64,000 nucleotides of DNA, taken from assembly GCA_038087035.1 (NCBI GenBank), contig CP051187.1, positions 3,849,001-3,913,000 on the forward strand, read 5' to 3'. Position 1 is the first letter of the stretch. The number at the start of each line of letters is the position of its first letter. The notes below the pieces were generated by a model, which was given only the letters and a program-made list of their open reading frames with translations, was not told the origin of the DNA and did not search any database. Positions 8,209 to 16,437 of the stretch are shown here, piece by piece. Source of the stretch: Gloeotrichia echinulata CP02. GTDB lineage: Bacteria; Cyanobacteriota; Cyanobacteriia; Cyanobacteriales; Nostocaceae. Position numbers and translations under genes: made by a program.

Positions 8209-9060
8209 ATGGTATTTCAACTTAATCTAGCTGCAATCGTGGCTATTGCTGGACAAGCGGCCTGGAAAAAAACAAAACCTGTGATTCTTTCTGATGTATT
8301 CTTATGGCCTGTGGTGGGCTTTTTAGGAATCATCATATTGTGGTGGATTATAGCACTTGCCAATCATGAATTAATGCCTACCCCGCCAGAGGCGCTGGTA
8401 GCTAATTTGGACTACATTTTAAACCCATTTTACGAACGCGGCCCTGGTAATTTAGGAATTGGTTGGTTATTGTTAGCCAGTCTGCGTCGTGTATTACTGG
8501 GCTTTTTCTTGGGTGCTGTAGTAGCAATTCCCCTAGGATTTCTGATTGGAATGTCCAAACCGGCAATGCTAGCATTCAATCCGATTATTCAAATCTTTAA
8601 GCCCGTATCGCCCCTAGCTTGGCTACCGATTTCCTTAGCCATCTTCAACTTGGCAGAACCTTCAGCGATTTTCGTAATTTTTATCACTTCTTTGTGGCCG
8701 ACAATTATTAATACCGCCCTGGGAGTTTCTAGCGTTTCCAAAGATTATTTAGATGTGGCACGAGTGTTAGAAATGCCCCGTTGGCGACAGATTACAAAAA
8801 TTATTTTGCCTGCCAGTTTGCCCTATATTTTTACAGGATTGCGAATTAGTTTAGGAATTGCTTGGTTAGTAATTGTTGCTGTCGAAATGCTCACAGGCGG
8901 TATTGGGATTGGCTTTTTTGTTTGGGATGAATGGAGCCGCTTAAACTTAAGTTCAGTATTCCTAGCCGTATTAGTAATTGGCTTAACTGGACTAGTTTTA
9001 GATTACGCTGTCGGCAAAGTTCAAGAATTAGTAACTCATCGTCCAAAATCTGTAAATTAG
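8209..9060 (+). CDS. ABC transporter permease (NrtB/CmpB/SsuC type)
   Basis: The protein has 283 residues with five to six membrane helices. The BPD-type coupling loop is seen around VLEMPRWRQITKIILPASLP, matching the EAA motif of binding-protein-dependent importers. It is the inner-membrane channel for the binding protein at 9187 and the ATPase at 10693. The ATG at 8209 is chosen because GAGG lies six bases upstream; the longer frame from TTG 8176 has no such site. The gene is the first of the operon under the c-di-AMP riboswitch. The transported molecule could be nitrate, bicarbonate, cyanate or another small compound; the permease alone does not decide. Confidence 0.88.
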   Translation: MVFQLNLAAIVAIAGQAAWKKTKPVILSDVFLWPVVGFLGIIILWWIIALANHELMPTPPEALVANLDYILNPFYERGPGNLGIGWLLLASLRRVLLGFFLGAVVAIPLGFLIGMSKPAMLAFNPIIQIFKPVSPLAWLPISLAIFNLAEPSAIFVIFITSLWPTIINTALGVSSVSKDYLDVARVLEMPRWRQITKIILPASLPYIFTGLRISLGIAWLVIVAVEMLTGGIGIGFFVWDEWSRLNLSSVFLAVLVIGLTGLVLDYAVGKVQELVTHRPKSVN

Positions 9061-9186
9061 TTTCGGGTTTGTAGTAGTAGGGTGGGCATAGCCCTACCTA
9101 CAAAGTAGTATTTCAAAAAATAAATACTAGCATATTTGCGGTGGAAAAAATTAAGACTTGTAGTTAATCACAAGCCAAAAGAGATA

Positions 9187-10629
9187 ATGAATAATTATTA
9201 CAGGAATCGAAGAGAATTTATTGTTGGGATGGGCGCAACAGCCGCTGGAATCGCCCTATCCTCCTGTGCTATTTCAGGAGATAGATCTGCTAAGGGATTA
9301 ACAGAAGAAGCCCTAGCCGTAAAACCAGTAGTTAGATCCCAAGATTTAGAAAAACCCAACATCACCGTGGGATATGTACCCGTTAATGATTGTGCCCCAT
9401 TTGCGATCGCCTGGAAAAAAGGCTTCTTCCGCAAATATGGTTTAAACGTCCAACTCAACCGCGAAGCCAGTTGGGCTACCTCCCGCGACGGTCTGATTTT
9501 TGGTCGCTTGGACGCTTCACCAGTGGTATGTGGTGCCGTCACCAACGCCAGAATAGGGGCTGAAGGCGCACGCCACGCCCCCTTATGTGCGGCGATGACT
9601 ATTCATCACCACGGTAACGCCATGACGATGAACAAAGCCATGTGGGATTATGGGCTGCGTCCGTGGTACGAGTATCAACAAACATATGGTGATGGTGCAT
9701 TAGAAGCCTTTGGTAAAGATTTTCGCGGCTACTTTGACAGCCAACCCCCAGAACGTAAAGTTTGGGCGGTGGTGCTGAGTTCAGCCATTTACGAATACTT
9801 TGTCCGCTACATATCTGCAGCCGCAGGCGTCGATCCTCTCAAGGAATTTCGGGTAATTATTACACCCCCGCCGCAAATGGTCACCAACATGAGAATCGGT
9901 GCAATGCAGGCATACATGGTAGCAGAACCTTGGAACACCAGAGCAATTAAAGGTAACGAAGGTATTGGTTTTACCTTCGCCCAAGGTAAAGAAGTTTGGT
10001 TAGGACACCCAGATAGATTATTGGGAGTGATGGAATCGTTCATCAATAATTATCCCAAAACCTATCGTTCTCTGGTCAAGGCCATGATTGAAGCTTGCCA
10101 GTACTGCAGTAAAGTGGAAAATCGTCAAGAGGTTGCCGAATTATTAACCGACCGTTCCTTTACCGGCGCAAAGCCGAAAAAACCGGGTGCGCCGATTACT
10201 AAGTTTACAGGTCCTGGAATTCTCGGCAACTACAACTACGGCGGATTTGATGGTAAAGACCGCACCATTCCAGCCGCCGATACCACAATTTTCTATGATG
10301 TGCCGCAAAATATTCCTCAAGAACCAGGAGAACACGGGACATTTTTATGGCGATCTAGAAGTATATGGTTGATGACCCAAGCAGCCCGTTGGGGACAAAT
10401 CCCAAAAATTCCCAAAAATGCCCATAAAATAGCCGAAAGAGGCTGGCGAACTGACCTTTATCGCGAAATTGCTGCCGAAATGGGGATTGAATCTCCCAAA
10501 GACGATTACAAAGTAGAACCCCCAGAAGTCTTCATTGATAAAAAAGGCTTTGACCCCAGCGATCCTGTTGGTTATTTGAATAGTTTTCCCATTAGAGCCA
10601 ACGCTCCGACGCGCTTTTTCATGTCTTAG
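9187..10629 (+). CDS. CmpA/NrtA-family substrate-binding lipoprotein
   Basis: The protein has 480 residues. The N-terminus has a twin-arginine signal (NRREFIVGMGATAAGIAL) ending in the lipobox LSSC, so Cys27 is probably lipidated and the protein exported folded. The body is of the CmpA/NrtA type: NITVGYVPVNDCAPFAIAWK, later DASPVVCGAVTNAR, IHHHGNAMTMNK and GAMQAYMVAEPWN. It is slightly longer than NrtA or CmpA. The operon lacks the second, fused ATPase (NrtC/CmpC) of those systems, so the substrate is left open. The ATG at 9187 gives a proper Tat start; the frame upstream to 9136 has no signal character. Confidence 0.88.
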   Translation: MNNYYRNRREFIVGMGATAAGIALSSCAISGDRSAKGLTEEALAVKPVVRSQDLEKPNITVGYVPVNDCAPFAIAWKKGFFRKYGLNVQLNREASWATSRDGLIFGRLDASPVVCGAVTNARIGAEGARHAPLCAAMTIHHHGNAMTMNKAMWDYGLRPWYEYQQTYGDGALEAFGKDFRGYFDSQPPERKVWAVVLSSAIYEYFVRYISAAAGVDPLKEFRVIITPPPQMVTNMRIGAMQAYMVAEPWNTRAIKGNEGIGFTFAQGKEVWLGHPDRLLGVMESFINNYPKTYRSLVKAMIEACQYCSKVENRQEVAELLTDRSFTGAKPKKPGAPITKFTGPGILGNYNYGGFDGKDRTIPAADTTIFYDVPQNIPQEPGEHGTFLWRSRSIWLMTQAARWGQIPKIPKNAHKIAERGWRTDLYREIAAEMGIESPKDDYKVEPPEVFIDKKGFDPSDPVGYLNSFPIRANAPTRFFMS

Positions 10630-10692
10630 CAGATTGAGGAGTTAATTTCCTCATGACAAATAACCAATAACAACACTCAGGAGCATTTGATA

Positions 10693-11529
10693 ATGAAATA
10701 TACCTCATTACCAACCAATACCAACAACAAACCTATGACCCGAAATGGATTTCTCGAAGTTGAAAATTTGGTCAAGTCTTATCCGACACCTGATAAAGGC
10801 AATTTTGTTGTTTTAAATAATGTTAATCTCACAATTGGTGAAGATGAATATATTTCTGTAATTGGGCATTCTGGCTGTGGTAAATCAACATTGTTGAAAA
10901 TTATTGGTGGGTTTGAAAAAGCTACTTCTGGATCGGTACGGCTAGAGGGTAAAGAAATTCGCCAGCCGGGAGCAGACAGGATGATGGTATTTCAGAATTA
11001 TTCTCTTTTACCTTGGTTAACAGTGCGGGAAAATATCCGATTAGCCGTGGATGAAGTGTTAAAAAATGCCAATCGTGCCGAAAAAATTAGCATTGTAAAC
11101 GAACACTTGGCAATGGTAAACTTGACGGCGGCTGCTGATAAATATCCCGATGAAATTTCTGGGGGTATGAAACAGCGTGTGGGCATTGCCAGAGCCTTGG
11201 CAATTCGCCCCAAAATGCTGTTGATGGATGAGCCTTTTGGGGCACTAGATGCCCTCACTAGGAGTAAACTACAGCGGCAGGTTTTGGATATTTGGGAGAA
11301 CAATCGGCAAGCAGTGATGATGATTACCCATGATGTAGATGAAGCACTATATATGTCAGATCGGATCGTATTAATGACAAATGGTCCAGCAGCTGCGATT
11401 GGGGAAATCTTAGAAGTCCCATTTCCTCATCCACGCGATCGCGCTGCTATGCGAAACTCAAAAGAATATTTTGAACTCCGTAACCACGCTTTAAATTTTT
11501 TGGATAAATATTTCACTCAAGACGAGTAA
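10693..11529 (+). CDS. ABC transporter ATPase (NrtD/CmpD/SsuB type)
   Basis: The protein has 278 residues. Walker A is GHSGCGKST, the Q-loop follows in MVFQNYSLLPWLTV, the signature is ISGGMKQRVGIARAL, Walker B is MLLMDEPFG and the H-loop is MMITHDVDEAL. It powers the importer formed with the two preceding genes. AGGAG at 10679-10683 sits nine bases before ATG 10693; a TTG two codons upstream is in frame but less likely. No fused binding domain is present, unlike NrtC or CmpC. Confidence 0.92.
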   Translation: MKYTSLPTNTNNKPMTRNGFLEVENLVKSYPTPDKGNFVVLNNVNLTIGEDEYISVIGHSGCGKSTLLKIIGGFEKATSGSVRLEGKEIRQPGADRMMVFQNYSLLPWLTVRENIRLAVDEVLKNANRAEKISIVNEHLAMVNLTAAADKYPDEISGGMKQRVGIARALAIRPKMLLMDEPFGALDALTRSKLQRQVLDIWENNRQAVMMITHDVDEALYMSDRIVLMTNGPAAAIGEILEVPFPHPRDRAAMRNSKEYFELRNHALNFLDKYFTQDE

Positions 11530-11680
11530 AATAGACTATTATTTTTTTAACAGTTATCAGTGAACATTTATCAATTTCCGAAATGGGCGTGAAACATCAT
11601 ACCCATTGCTGGAGGCCTTTCGTCACACCACGACCACATAATATCCTGATAACTGATATCTGATAACTGTTTTAATGGGT
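11530..11680. other. Intergenic stretch after transporter operon
   Basis: It contains AACAGTTATCAGTGA near 11550 and inverted relatives (TGATAACTGATATCTGATAACTG) near 11648-11670, giving a stem that may act as a terminator or belong to a repeat. No gene is seen. Confidence 0.35.
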
Positions 11681-11806
11681 AGCCTAATTCAAATTCATCA
11701 AAACCGGATTTGAAACGGAGGAACCAACGTTTGGGGCGAATCTATATGAGAGACACCTTCCAGTCTTAGCCCGTCAGCTAACTCCGTCGGCAATGGAAGG
11801 AACCCC
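11681..11806 (+). ncRNA. c-di-AMP riboswitch (ydaO/yuaA class), stress-protein leader
   Basis: The blocks AGCCTAATTC, CGGAGGAACCAACG, TTTGGGGCGAAT, AGCCCGTCAGCTAACTCCGTCGGCAATGG are the class hallmarks and align with the first riboswitch. It is shorter because the variable stem is minimal. Directly after it, GGAACCCCCAA near 11799 can pair with TTGGGGTTTCC near 11838, a possible expression-platform hairpin. The next gene is the universal-stress-like protein at 12032, about 225 bases downstream. Confidence 0.88.
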
Positions 11807-12031
11807 CAAAAACTTTGGCTGCACTTATTAGCTGTGATTGGGGTTTCCTCTACCGATTTTAGATTTGAGATTTGCAATTTGAGATTGGGTCTTTCACCAT
11901 TCAATTCAAAATCCAAAATCCAAAACTTGTACTGAGCGTTCGCGCAGCGTCCCGCAGGGAAGTCGAAGTATCTAAAATTGTTTGCCCTGCTTCTCATACG
12001 TACTTCATTTCATAGGAGAGAAGTTAAAGCT

Positions 12032-12691
12032 GTGAAAATCAAGCCAATGTTAGCGCGTCTACAAAGCGCCATCGGTCGCAATGACTTAGTTGAACAAATG
12101 GTATTGCTACCAGAGCCTGAAAAACCATTTTCTCAACCCGCTGAACCAGAAAATTCAGTTAATTTAATCGTGGCTTATGACGGTTCCCCCAAGAGTCACA
12201 CCGCCTTAGATCTCGCCTTTTGGATGGCTCACCAAACCCGTTTAGCTACTAACATCCAAGTCACGGTACAAGGCGTTTATGTAGTCGAAGAAAATTACAC
12301 CAGGGAGTATCCAGAAATCTTTAATTCTGCCAAACATTTGCCAAATTTAGAGTGCCCAGCGAGCAATGTATCAAAATCTGTCTTAACAGTTCTCTCTCAA
12401 CCAAAATTAAGCACGATTACACCACTTTTACAAGAAAAATTGCTAGCCCCCTTACAACAAGCAGATAAAATTGTTTGGCAAGCCCGAAGTCTGGCTGAAG
12501 AATGGCAAGGTTCCTTCCAATCTCATCTGCGGTTTGGAGATTTGACTACAGAACTGAAAAAAGTTGTCGAATTAGAAGCTGCTGATATTTTGTTTGTCGG
12601 CTGCAGGTCTGTCAATCATCCCATAATTAAGGCATTAGGTTATAACTTTCCCTGTGCTGTCTTGGGTATTCCTAATGGGATTGATGATTGA
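12032..12691 (+). CDS. Universal stress protein (UspA)-like protein
   Basis: The protein has 219 residues. After a linker of about 40 residues, the Usp fold begins with NLIVAYDGSPKSHTALDLAF and ends with ADILFVGCRSVNHPIIKAL and CAVLGIP. The normal GxxG-9x-GS/T nucleotide loop is not clear, so ATP binding is doubtful. A GTG at 12032 is preferred: AGGAGAG lies 12-14 bases upstream and the longer frame to 11978 starts inside a repeat (GTTCGCGCAGCGTCCCGCAGGG nearby). The riboswitch ahead suggests control by c-di-AMP, which fits a role in osmotic or ion stress. Function otherwise unknown. Confidence 0.75.
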   Translation: MKIKPMLARLQSAIGRNDLVEQMVLLPEPEKPFSQPAEPENSVNLIVAYDGSPKSHTALDLAFWMAHQTRLATNIQVTVQGVYVVEENYTREYPEIFNSAKHLPNLECPASNVSKSVLTVLSQPKLSTITPLLQEKLLAPLQQADKIVWQARSLAEEWQGSFQSHLRFGDLTTELKKVVELEAADILFVGCRSVNHPIIKALGYNFPCAVLGIPNGIDD

Positions 12692-12710
12692 TTAGATCTG
12701 TGTTCATGGG

Positions 12711-12767
12711 AAGTCGGCGGTTTATCCATCTCCTTATGGGTTCTTTTGGACTATAGCCCGCCGACTT
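12711..12767 (+). terminator. Hairpin after the Usp-like gene
   Basis: AAGTCGGCGG at 12711-12720 pairs perfectly with CCGCCGACTT at 12758-12767 across a 37-base loop. There is no T-run after it, so it may be a repeat-derived hairpin rather than a strong rho-independent terminator. Confidence 0.4.
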
Positions 12768-12773
12768 GGTGGC

Positions 12774-13086
12774 AATGAGTAATGAGTAATGAGTAATGAG
12801 TAATGAGTATTGAGTATTGAGTATTGAGTATTGAGTAATGAGTATTGAGTATTGAGTATTGAGTAATGAGTAATGAGTAATGAGTAATGAGTAATGAGTA
12901 ATGAGTATTGAGTATTGAGTATTGAGTATTGAGTATTGAGTATTGAGTATTGAGTATTGAGTATTGAGTATTGAGTATTGAGTATTGAGTATTGAGTATT
13001 GAGTATTGAGTAATGAGTAATGAGTATTGAGTATTGAGTATTGAGTATTGAGTATTGAGTATTGAGTATTGAGTATTGAGTATTGA
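12774..13086. repeat. Heptamer tandem array (GAGTATT/GAGTAAT), ~44 copies (STRR)
   Basis: The 7-base unit is repeated in perfect register for 313 bases, with only A/T alternation at one or two positions. Blocks of GAGTAAT and blocks of GAGTATT are interleaved. Seven is the unit size of the short tandemly repeated repetitive (STRR) sequences known from heterocystous cyanobacteria. An open frame on the minus strand through the array encodes only a repeated ILNTQYS-like peptide and is an artefact of the repeat. Confidence 0.95.
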
Positions 13087-13149
13087 AAGAATTATTAAGA
13101 TATTAACAACTTCAATCAACAAGTTGAAATAAAAATAAAAAATAATCCA

Positions 13150-13182
13150 CTCATTACTCATTACTCATTATTCATTACTCAT
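13150..13182. repeat. Inverted cluster of the same heptamer (ACTCATT)
   Basis: About five copies of ACTCATT/ATTACTC, the reverse complement of GAGTAAT, lie 64 bases after the end of the large array. The two clusters could pair to form a large hairpin in a transcript or single-stranded DNA. Confidence 0.8.
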
Positions 13183-13251
13183 TCCCCGCCCAACAGGTAC
13201 AAATATCAAGTAAAATTAATCTCCATCCGGCATCTACAACCTGTTGACCCC

Positions 13252-14763
13252 ATGTATTGCGATTACCTGGTACAAATCCTGACCGCCCGCGTATACGATG
13301 TTGCTCAAGAAACGCCTTTAGAATATGCCCCTAATCTCTCGGCGAGAGTAAATAACAAGCTGCTGCTGAAGCGAGAAGATATGCAGTCAGTGTTTTCCTT
13401 TAAACTGCGGGGGGCTTACAACAAGATGGTAAACCTGCCTCCTGATATGTTAGCACAAGGTGTTATTGCTGCCTCTGCGGGCAACCATGCCCAAGGTGTC
13501 GCCCTCAGTGCAAAACGTCTGGGAACTAGAGCAATTATTGTCATGCCGGTAACTACCCCCCAGGTGAAGGTAGATGCAGTGAAGGCGCGGGGGGGAGAGG
13601 TGGTATTATATGGGGATACCTATGATGATGCCTACGCCTATGCTCGGAAGCTGGAGGCGGAAAAGGACTTAACGTTTATTCACCCCTTTGATGACCCGGA
13701 TGTGATTGCTGGACAGGGTACCATTGGTATGGAAATTCTTCGCCAATACCAGCAACCCATCCATGCAATTTTTGTTGCCATTGGTGGTGGCGGATTAATA
13801 TCAGGAATTGCCGCTTATGTCAAGCGGTTGCGTCCAGAAATCAAGATTATTGGTGTGGAACCCGTGGATGCGGATGCAATGAATCAATCCCTCAAAGCAG
13901 GTAAACGGGTGCGGTTATCCCAGGTGGGGTTATTTGCGGATGGGGTAGCAGTGCGGGAAGTCGGGGAAGAAACCTTCCATTTGTGCCAGCAGTATGTAGA
14001 TGAAATTATTCTGGTCGATACCGATGATACCTGTGCGGCGATTAAAGACGTGTTTGAAGATACCAGATCAATTTTAGAACCTGCGGGGGCATTGGCGATC
14101 GCCGCTGCGAAAGCCTATGCTGAACGAGAGCAAATTCAGGGCAAAACCTTAGTAGCTGTCGCCTGTGGTGCTAACATGAACTTTGAGCGTCTGCGGTTTG
14201 TGGCCGAACGGGCAGAATTTGGCGAACGTCGCGAGGCTATCTTTGCTGTGACGATTCCGGAAGAGGCGGGTAGTCTGCGTAAGTTTTGCGAATGTCTTGG
14301 CAAACGCAATCTGACTGAGTTTAATTATCGCATTGCTGATCAAAAAACAGCCCATATTTTTGTCGGGATGCAAATTCAAAACCGCGCTGATGCTGTGAAG
14401 ATGGTGCAAACCTTTGAAGGCTGCGGGTTTGAAACTATAGATTTAACAGATGATGAATTGACAAAATTGCATTTGCGGCACATGGTTGGTGGACATTCTC
14501 CCCTGGCGCATAATGAATTACTCTACAGATTTGAATTTCCTGAGCGTCCTGGTGCATTAATGAAGTTTGTCGGTTCTATGAGTCCTGATTGGAATATTAG
14601 CATGTTTCACTACCGCAACAATGGCGCCGACTACGGGCGAATTGTGGTAGGTATCCAGGTACCACCCCAAGAAATGCAAGAATGGCAAGCTTTTCTCGAT
14701 ACCCTCGGCTATCGTTATTGGGATGAAAGTCAGAATCCTGCTTACAAGCTGTTTTTGGGTTAG
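13252..14763 (+). CDS. ilvA: Threonine ammonia-lyase, biosynthetic
   Basis: The protein has 503 residues, the full biosynthetic length. The PLP lysine is in SFKLRGAYNK near residues 48-57. The glycine loop that holds the phosphate is AIGGGGLISG near residues 175-184. Two ACT-like regulatory domains fill residues 325-503, each starting with an EEAGSLRKF or ERPGALMKF motif. It deaminates threonine to 2-oxobutanoate, the first step to isoleucine, and is feedback-inhibited by isoleucine through the ACT-like domains. The ATG at 13252 has no clear ribosome site, and the N-terminus is short but complete for the family. No operon partner. Confidence 0.95.
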   Translation: MYCDYLVQILTARVYDVAQETPLEYAPNLSARVNNKLLLKREDMQSVFSFKLRGAYNKMVNLPPDMLAQGVIAASAGNHAQGVALSAKRLGTRAIIVMPVTTPQVKVDAVKARGGEVVLYGDTYDDAYAYARKLEAEKDLTFIHPFDDPDVIAGQGTIGMEILRQYQQPIHAIFVAIGGGGLISGIAAYVKRLRPEIKIIGVEPVDADAMNQSLKAGKRVRLSQVGLFADGVAVREVGEETFHLCQQYVDEIILVDTDDTCAAIKDVFEDTRSILEPAGALAIAAAKAYAEREQIQGKTLVAVACGANMNFERLRFVAERAEFGERREAIFAVTIPEEAGSLRKFCECLGKRNLTEFNYRIADQKTAHIFVGMQIQNRADAVKMVQTFEGCGFETIDLTDDELTKLHLRHMVGGHSPLAHNELLYRFEFPERPGALMKFVGSMSPDWNISMFHYRNNGADYGRIVVGIQVPPQEMQEWQAFLDTLGYRYWDESQNPAYKLFLG

Positions 14764-14804
14764 GGTTGTTCGTAGTTGCGCTATTAGCGCAGCTTGAACG
14801 TAGG

Positions 14805-14832
14805 GTAGGGGCGCAAGGCCTTGCGCCCCTAC
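14805..14832. repeat. Palindromic repeat, core GGGGCGCAAGGCCTTGCGCCCC
   Basis: Second copy of the palindrome described at 4849, here about 40 bases after ilvA, where its hairpin could also help end transcription. Confidence 0.75.
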
Positions 14833-15707
14833 AGATTATCGATGTGTTGCAAAGATTTTTTCAATTGGTATAAGTCTGATTTTTTTATTTATTTTCTGTA
14901 TAGAAAATATATGAATTTCGTAAAGAATTCTGGTTTGGTGATAAAAGTATTGACTATTTGTAGGACAATTTACCAAGTAAAACACTCTAGTACTCTGTCA
15001 AGATAAAAATGATGGACTGTAGTGCGGGCATCTTGCCCGCGTGAGCGAGACGCTCACACTACCAAAAATCCCTCAAAACAAAATTGACAGACTACTAGTA
15101 ATATCGAAGAAAGGCAGAGGGCAGAGGTTTATGGCAGAAGGGATTTATCCCTTATAAGATTGCCCGAACCGTCTGCGCGACTAGCTAGAAGGAGCAAGGG
15201 TTTAAGACCCCCACCAAATTGAAAATTTGGTGGCTCTGGTCATGGTTGGTTTTGACTCCCCATCTGAACGAAACCTTCTGCCTCCAGCATAGCTGCCTTC
15301 TTCAACTATCATGTATTACATGAGAATACATGAATAAACATTACTCGCTTTCTACTCAGGGAGGTGGGGTGACAATCTAGGTAATTGATTATGTGACATT
15401 GTTTGTTACACAATAAATTACATTGGTGATAATTTTCTAGCGGGAAGGGAGTATTTATCGCAATTCTAAATCATTCATCAGAAATTTGAAGACAATTTGG
15501 CGATATAAATCGCTACTACACAAACAAAATCCACCTGCGTGTACTTAATAAAATAACCAGTAAAAGCAGGTTTAGGCAGTTTGTTCGCGATTTATAATCG
15601 TCAGGAATGAATAAAATTTTACATGTTGATTCGATGTCAAGCCTATGTACTTTCTCATAATCAAATTCGCATTTCTATACCAGCCATTGTATTTATTTTT
15701 TATTTAT

Positions 15708-15751
15708 TTATTTTTCAGATTGGAACTTCTATGTTGCAATCTGAAAAATAA
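15708..15751. repeat. 15-bp perfect inverted repeat with T-run
   Basis: TTATTTTTCAGATTG at 15708-15722 is exactly complementary to CAATCTGAAAAATAA at 15737-15751, with a 14-base loop. A run of seven T follows at 15760-15766. This has the shape of a terminator, but no gene ends nearby on the plus strand. Confidence 0.6.
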
Positions 15752-15776
15752 GTGTATAATTTTTTTGTGACCAAAC

Positions 15777-15925
15777 TTAGACGATGTTTTAAAAGTCCCG
15801 GAAGGTATAATCGAGCAGCTTCGACTTGGGTTAACAGCGAGGAGAAATCAAGGTTTCAGCCATTTACTGAGATACTTGGTTGTGCTAAGTATGAAAGCAA
15901 AGTACCCTTTTAAAACATCCTCTTA
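15777..15925. mobile_element. MITE with GATGTTTTAAAAG ends
   Basis: GATGTTTTAAAAG at 15783-15795 is repeated inverted as CTTTTAAAACATC at 15907-15919. Flanking TTAGA and TCTTAA extend the similarity. The element is about 149 bp and non-coding. Related half-sites (TTTTCAAACATCCTCT, GAGGTTGTTTGAAAAGTC) occur at about 23743, 21676, 32816 and 61520, so a family of such ends is dispersed in the window. Confidence 0.55.
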
Positions 15926-16114
15926 ACCGACATAAATATTTGTTTGAGGTTAAGTTATGAATTTATCCAGCATATTTCAGCAATATCCCCATAATCCAAT
16001 CGGCTGCGACTCCCGCATCAGCTTTCCTGGAATTATCAGGAAAATGCTGAAAAACCCAGACAGTAACGCAGTTGCGTTTTTTGTACTTTAGCCAGGGGAT
16101 GAAAACTAATTGAA

Positions 16115-16201
16115 GTAGCAATCCGATTTGATTTTTAAACATATCAACATATGTAAGTTTCTGTAGGTAGTATATTTGACAAATCAAATACTAGTCCTAT
16201 A
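16115..16201. mobile_element. MITE, TATAGGACT family, copy 3 (inverted)
   Basis: The right end AAATCAAATACTAGTCCTATA is the complement of the left end of the copy at 22763. The left end GTAGCAATCCGATTTGATTT resembles the other terminus. Directly after it, TATAGGAGTCCGGTTTGATTT starts what looks like a second, opposite element. No coding content. Confidence 0.5.
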
Positions 16202-16437
16202 TAGGAGTCCGGTTTGATTTCTCAAGATATCTAAGTATTTGTCAGTAGGGCTATGCCTTACAAAAAGCGATTGTGGTGGGCATTGCCTATCCAACTGACA
16301 GGCTAGTTTCCATGAGTTAGGGAATTCCAACAAATCAAAATAACCACTAATAAATGTTGTTGACGGTTGATAGTTGACCATTAGCAGTCAACTGTTTTGC
16401 AAGTCTCTAATTAAATTTAATCTAAAGAGGTTAATTG

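Larger units (their letters stand above)
14764..16437. other. 1.7-kb gene-free, repeat-rich stretch
   Basis: It contains the palindromic repeat near 14805-14832, a GCGGGCATCTTGCCCGC palindrome near 15026-15042, a 15-bp perfect inverted repeat at 15708-15751, a MITE at 15777-15925 and a copy of the TATAGGACT element near 16115-16201. All open frames are short and lack ribosome sites. The final 50 bases should hold the promoter of the exporter gene at 16438; I cannot point to a convincing -35/-10 pair. Confidence 0.6.

Noticed and set aside
8176..9060. Assignment of the transporter as nitrate (nrt) or bicarbonate (cmp)
   Set aside because: The operon has only one ATPase without a fused binding domain, and the binding protein is longer than NrtA/CmpA, so the substrate cannot be named.
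12751..13161. 136-codon minus-strand ORF of repeated ILNTQYS-like units
   Set aside because: It is simply the translation of the heptamer array; seven bases times three gives a 7-residue repeat in any open frame.
15963..16381. Two minus-strand ORFs upstream of the exporter
   Set aside because: They run through a MITE and other repeats and have no protein-like motifs.
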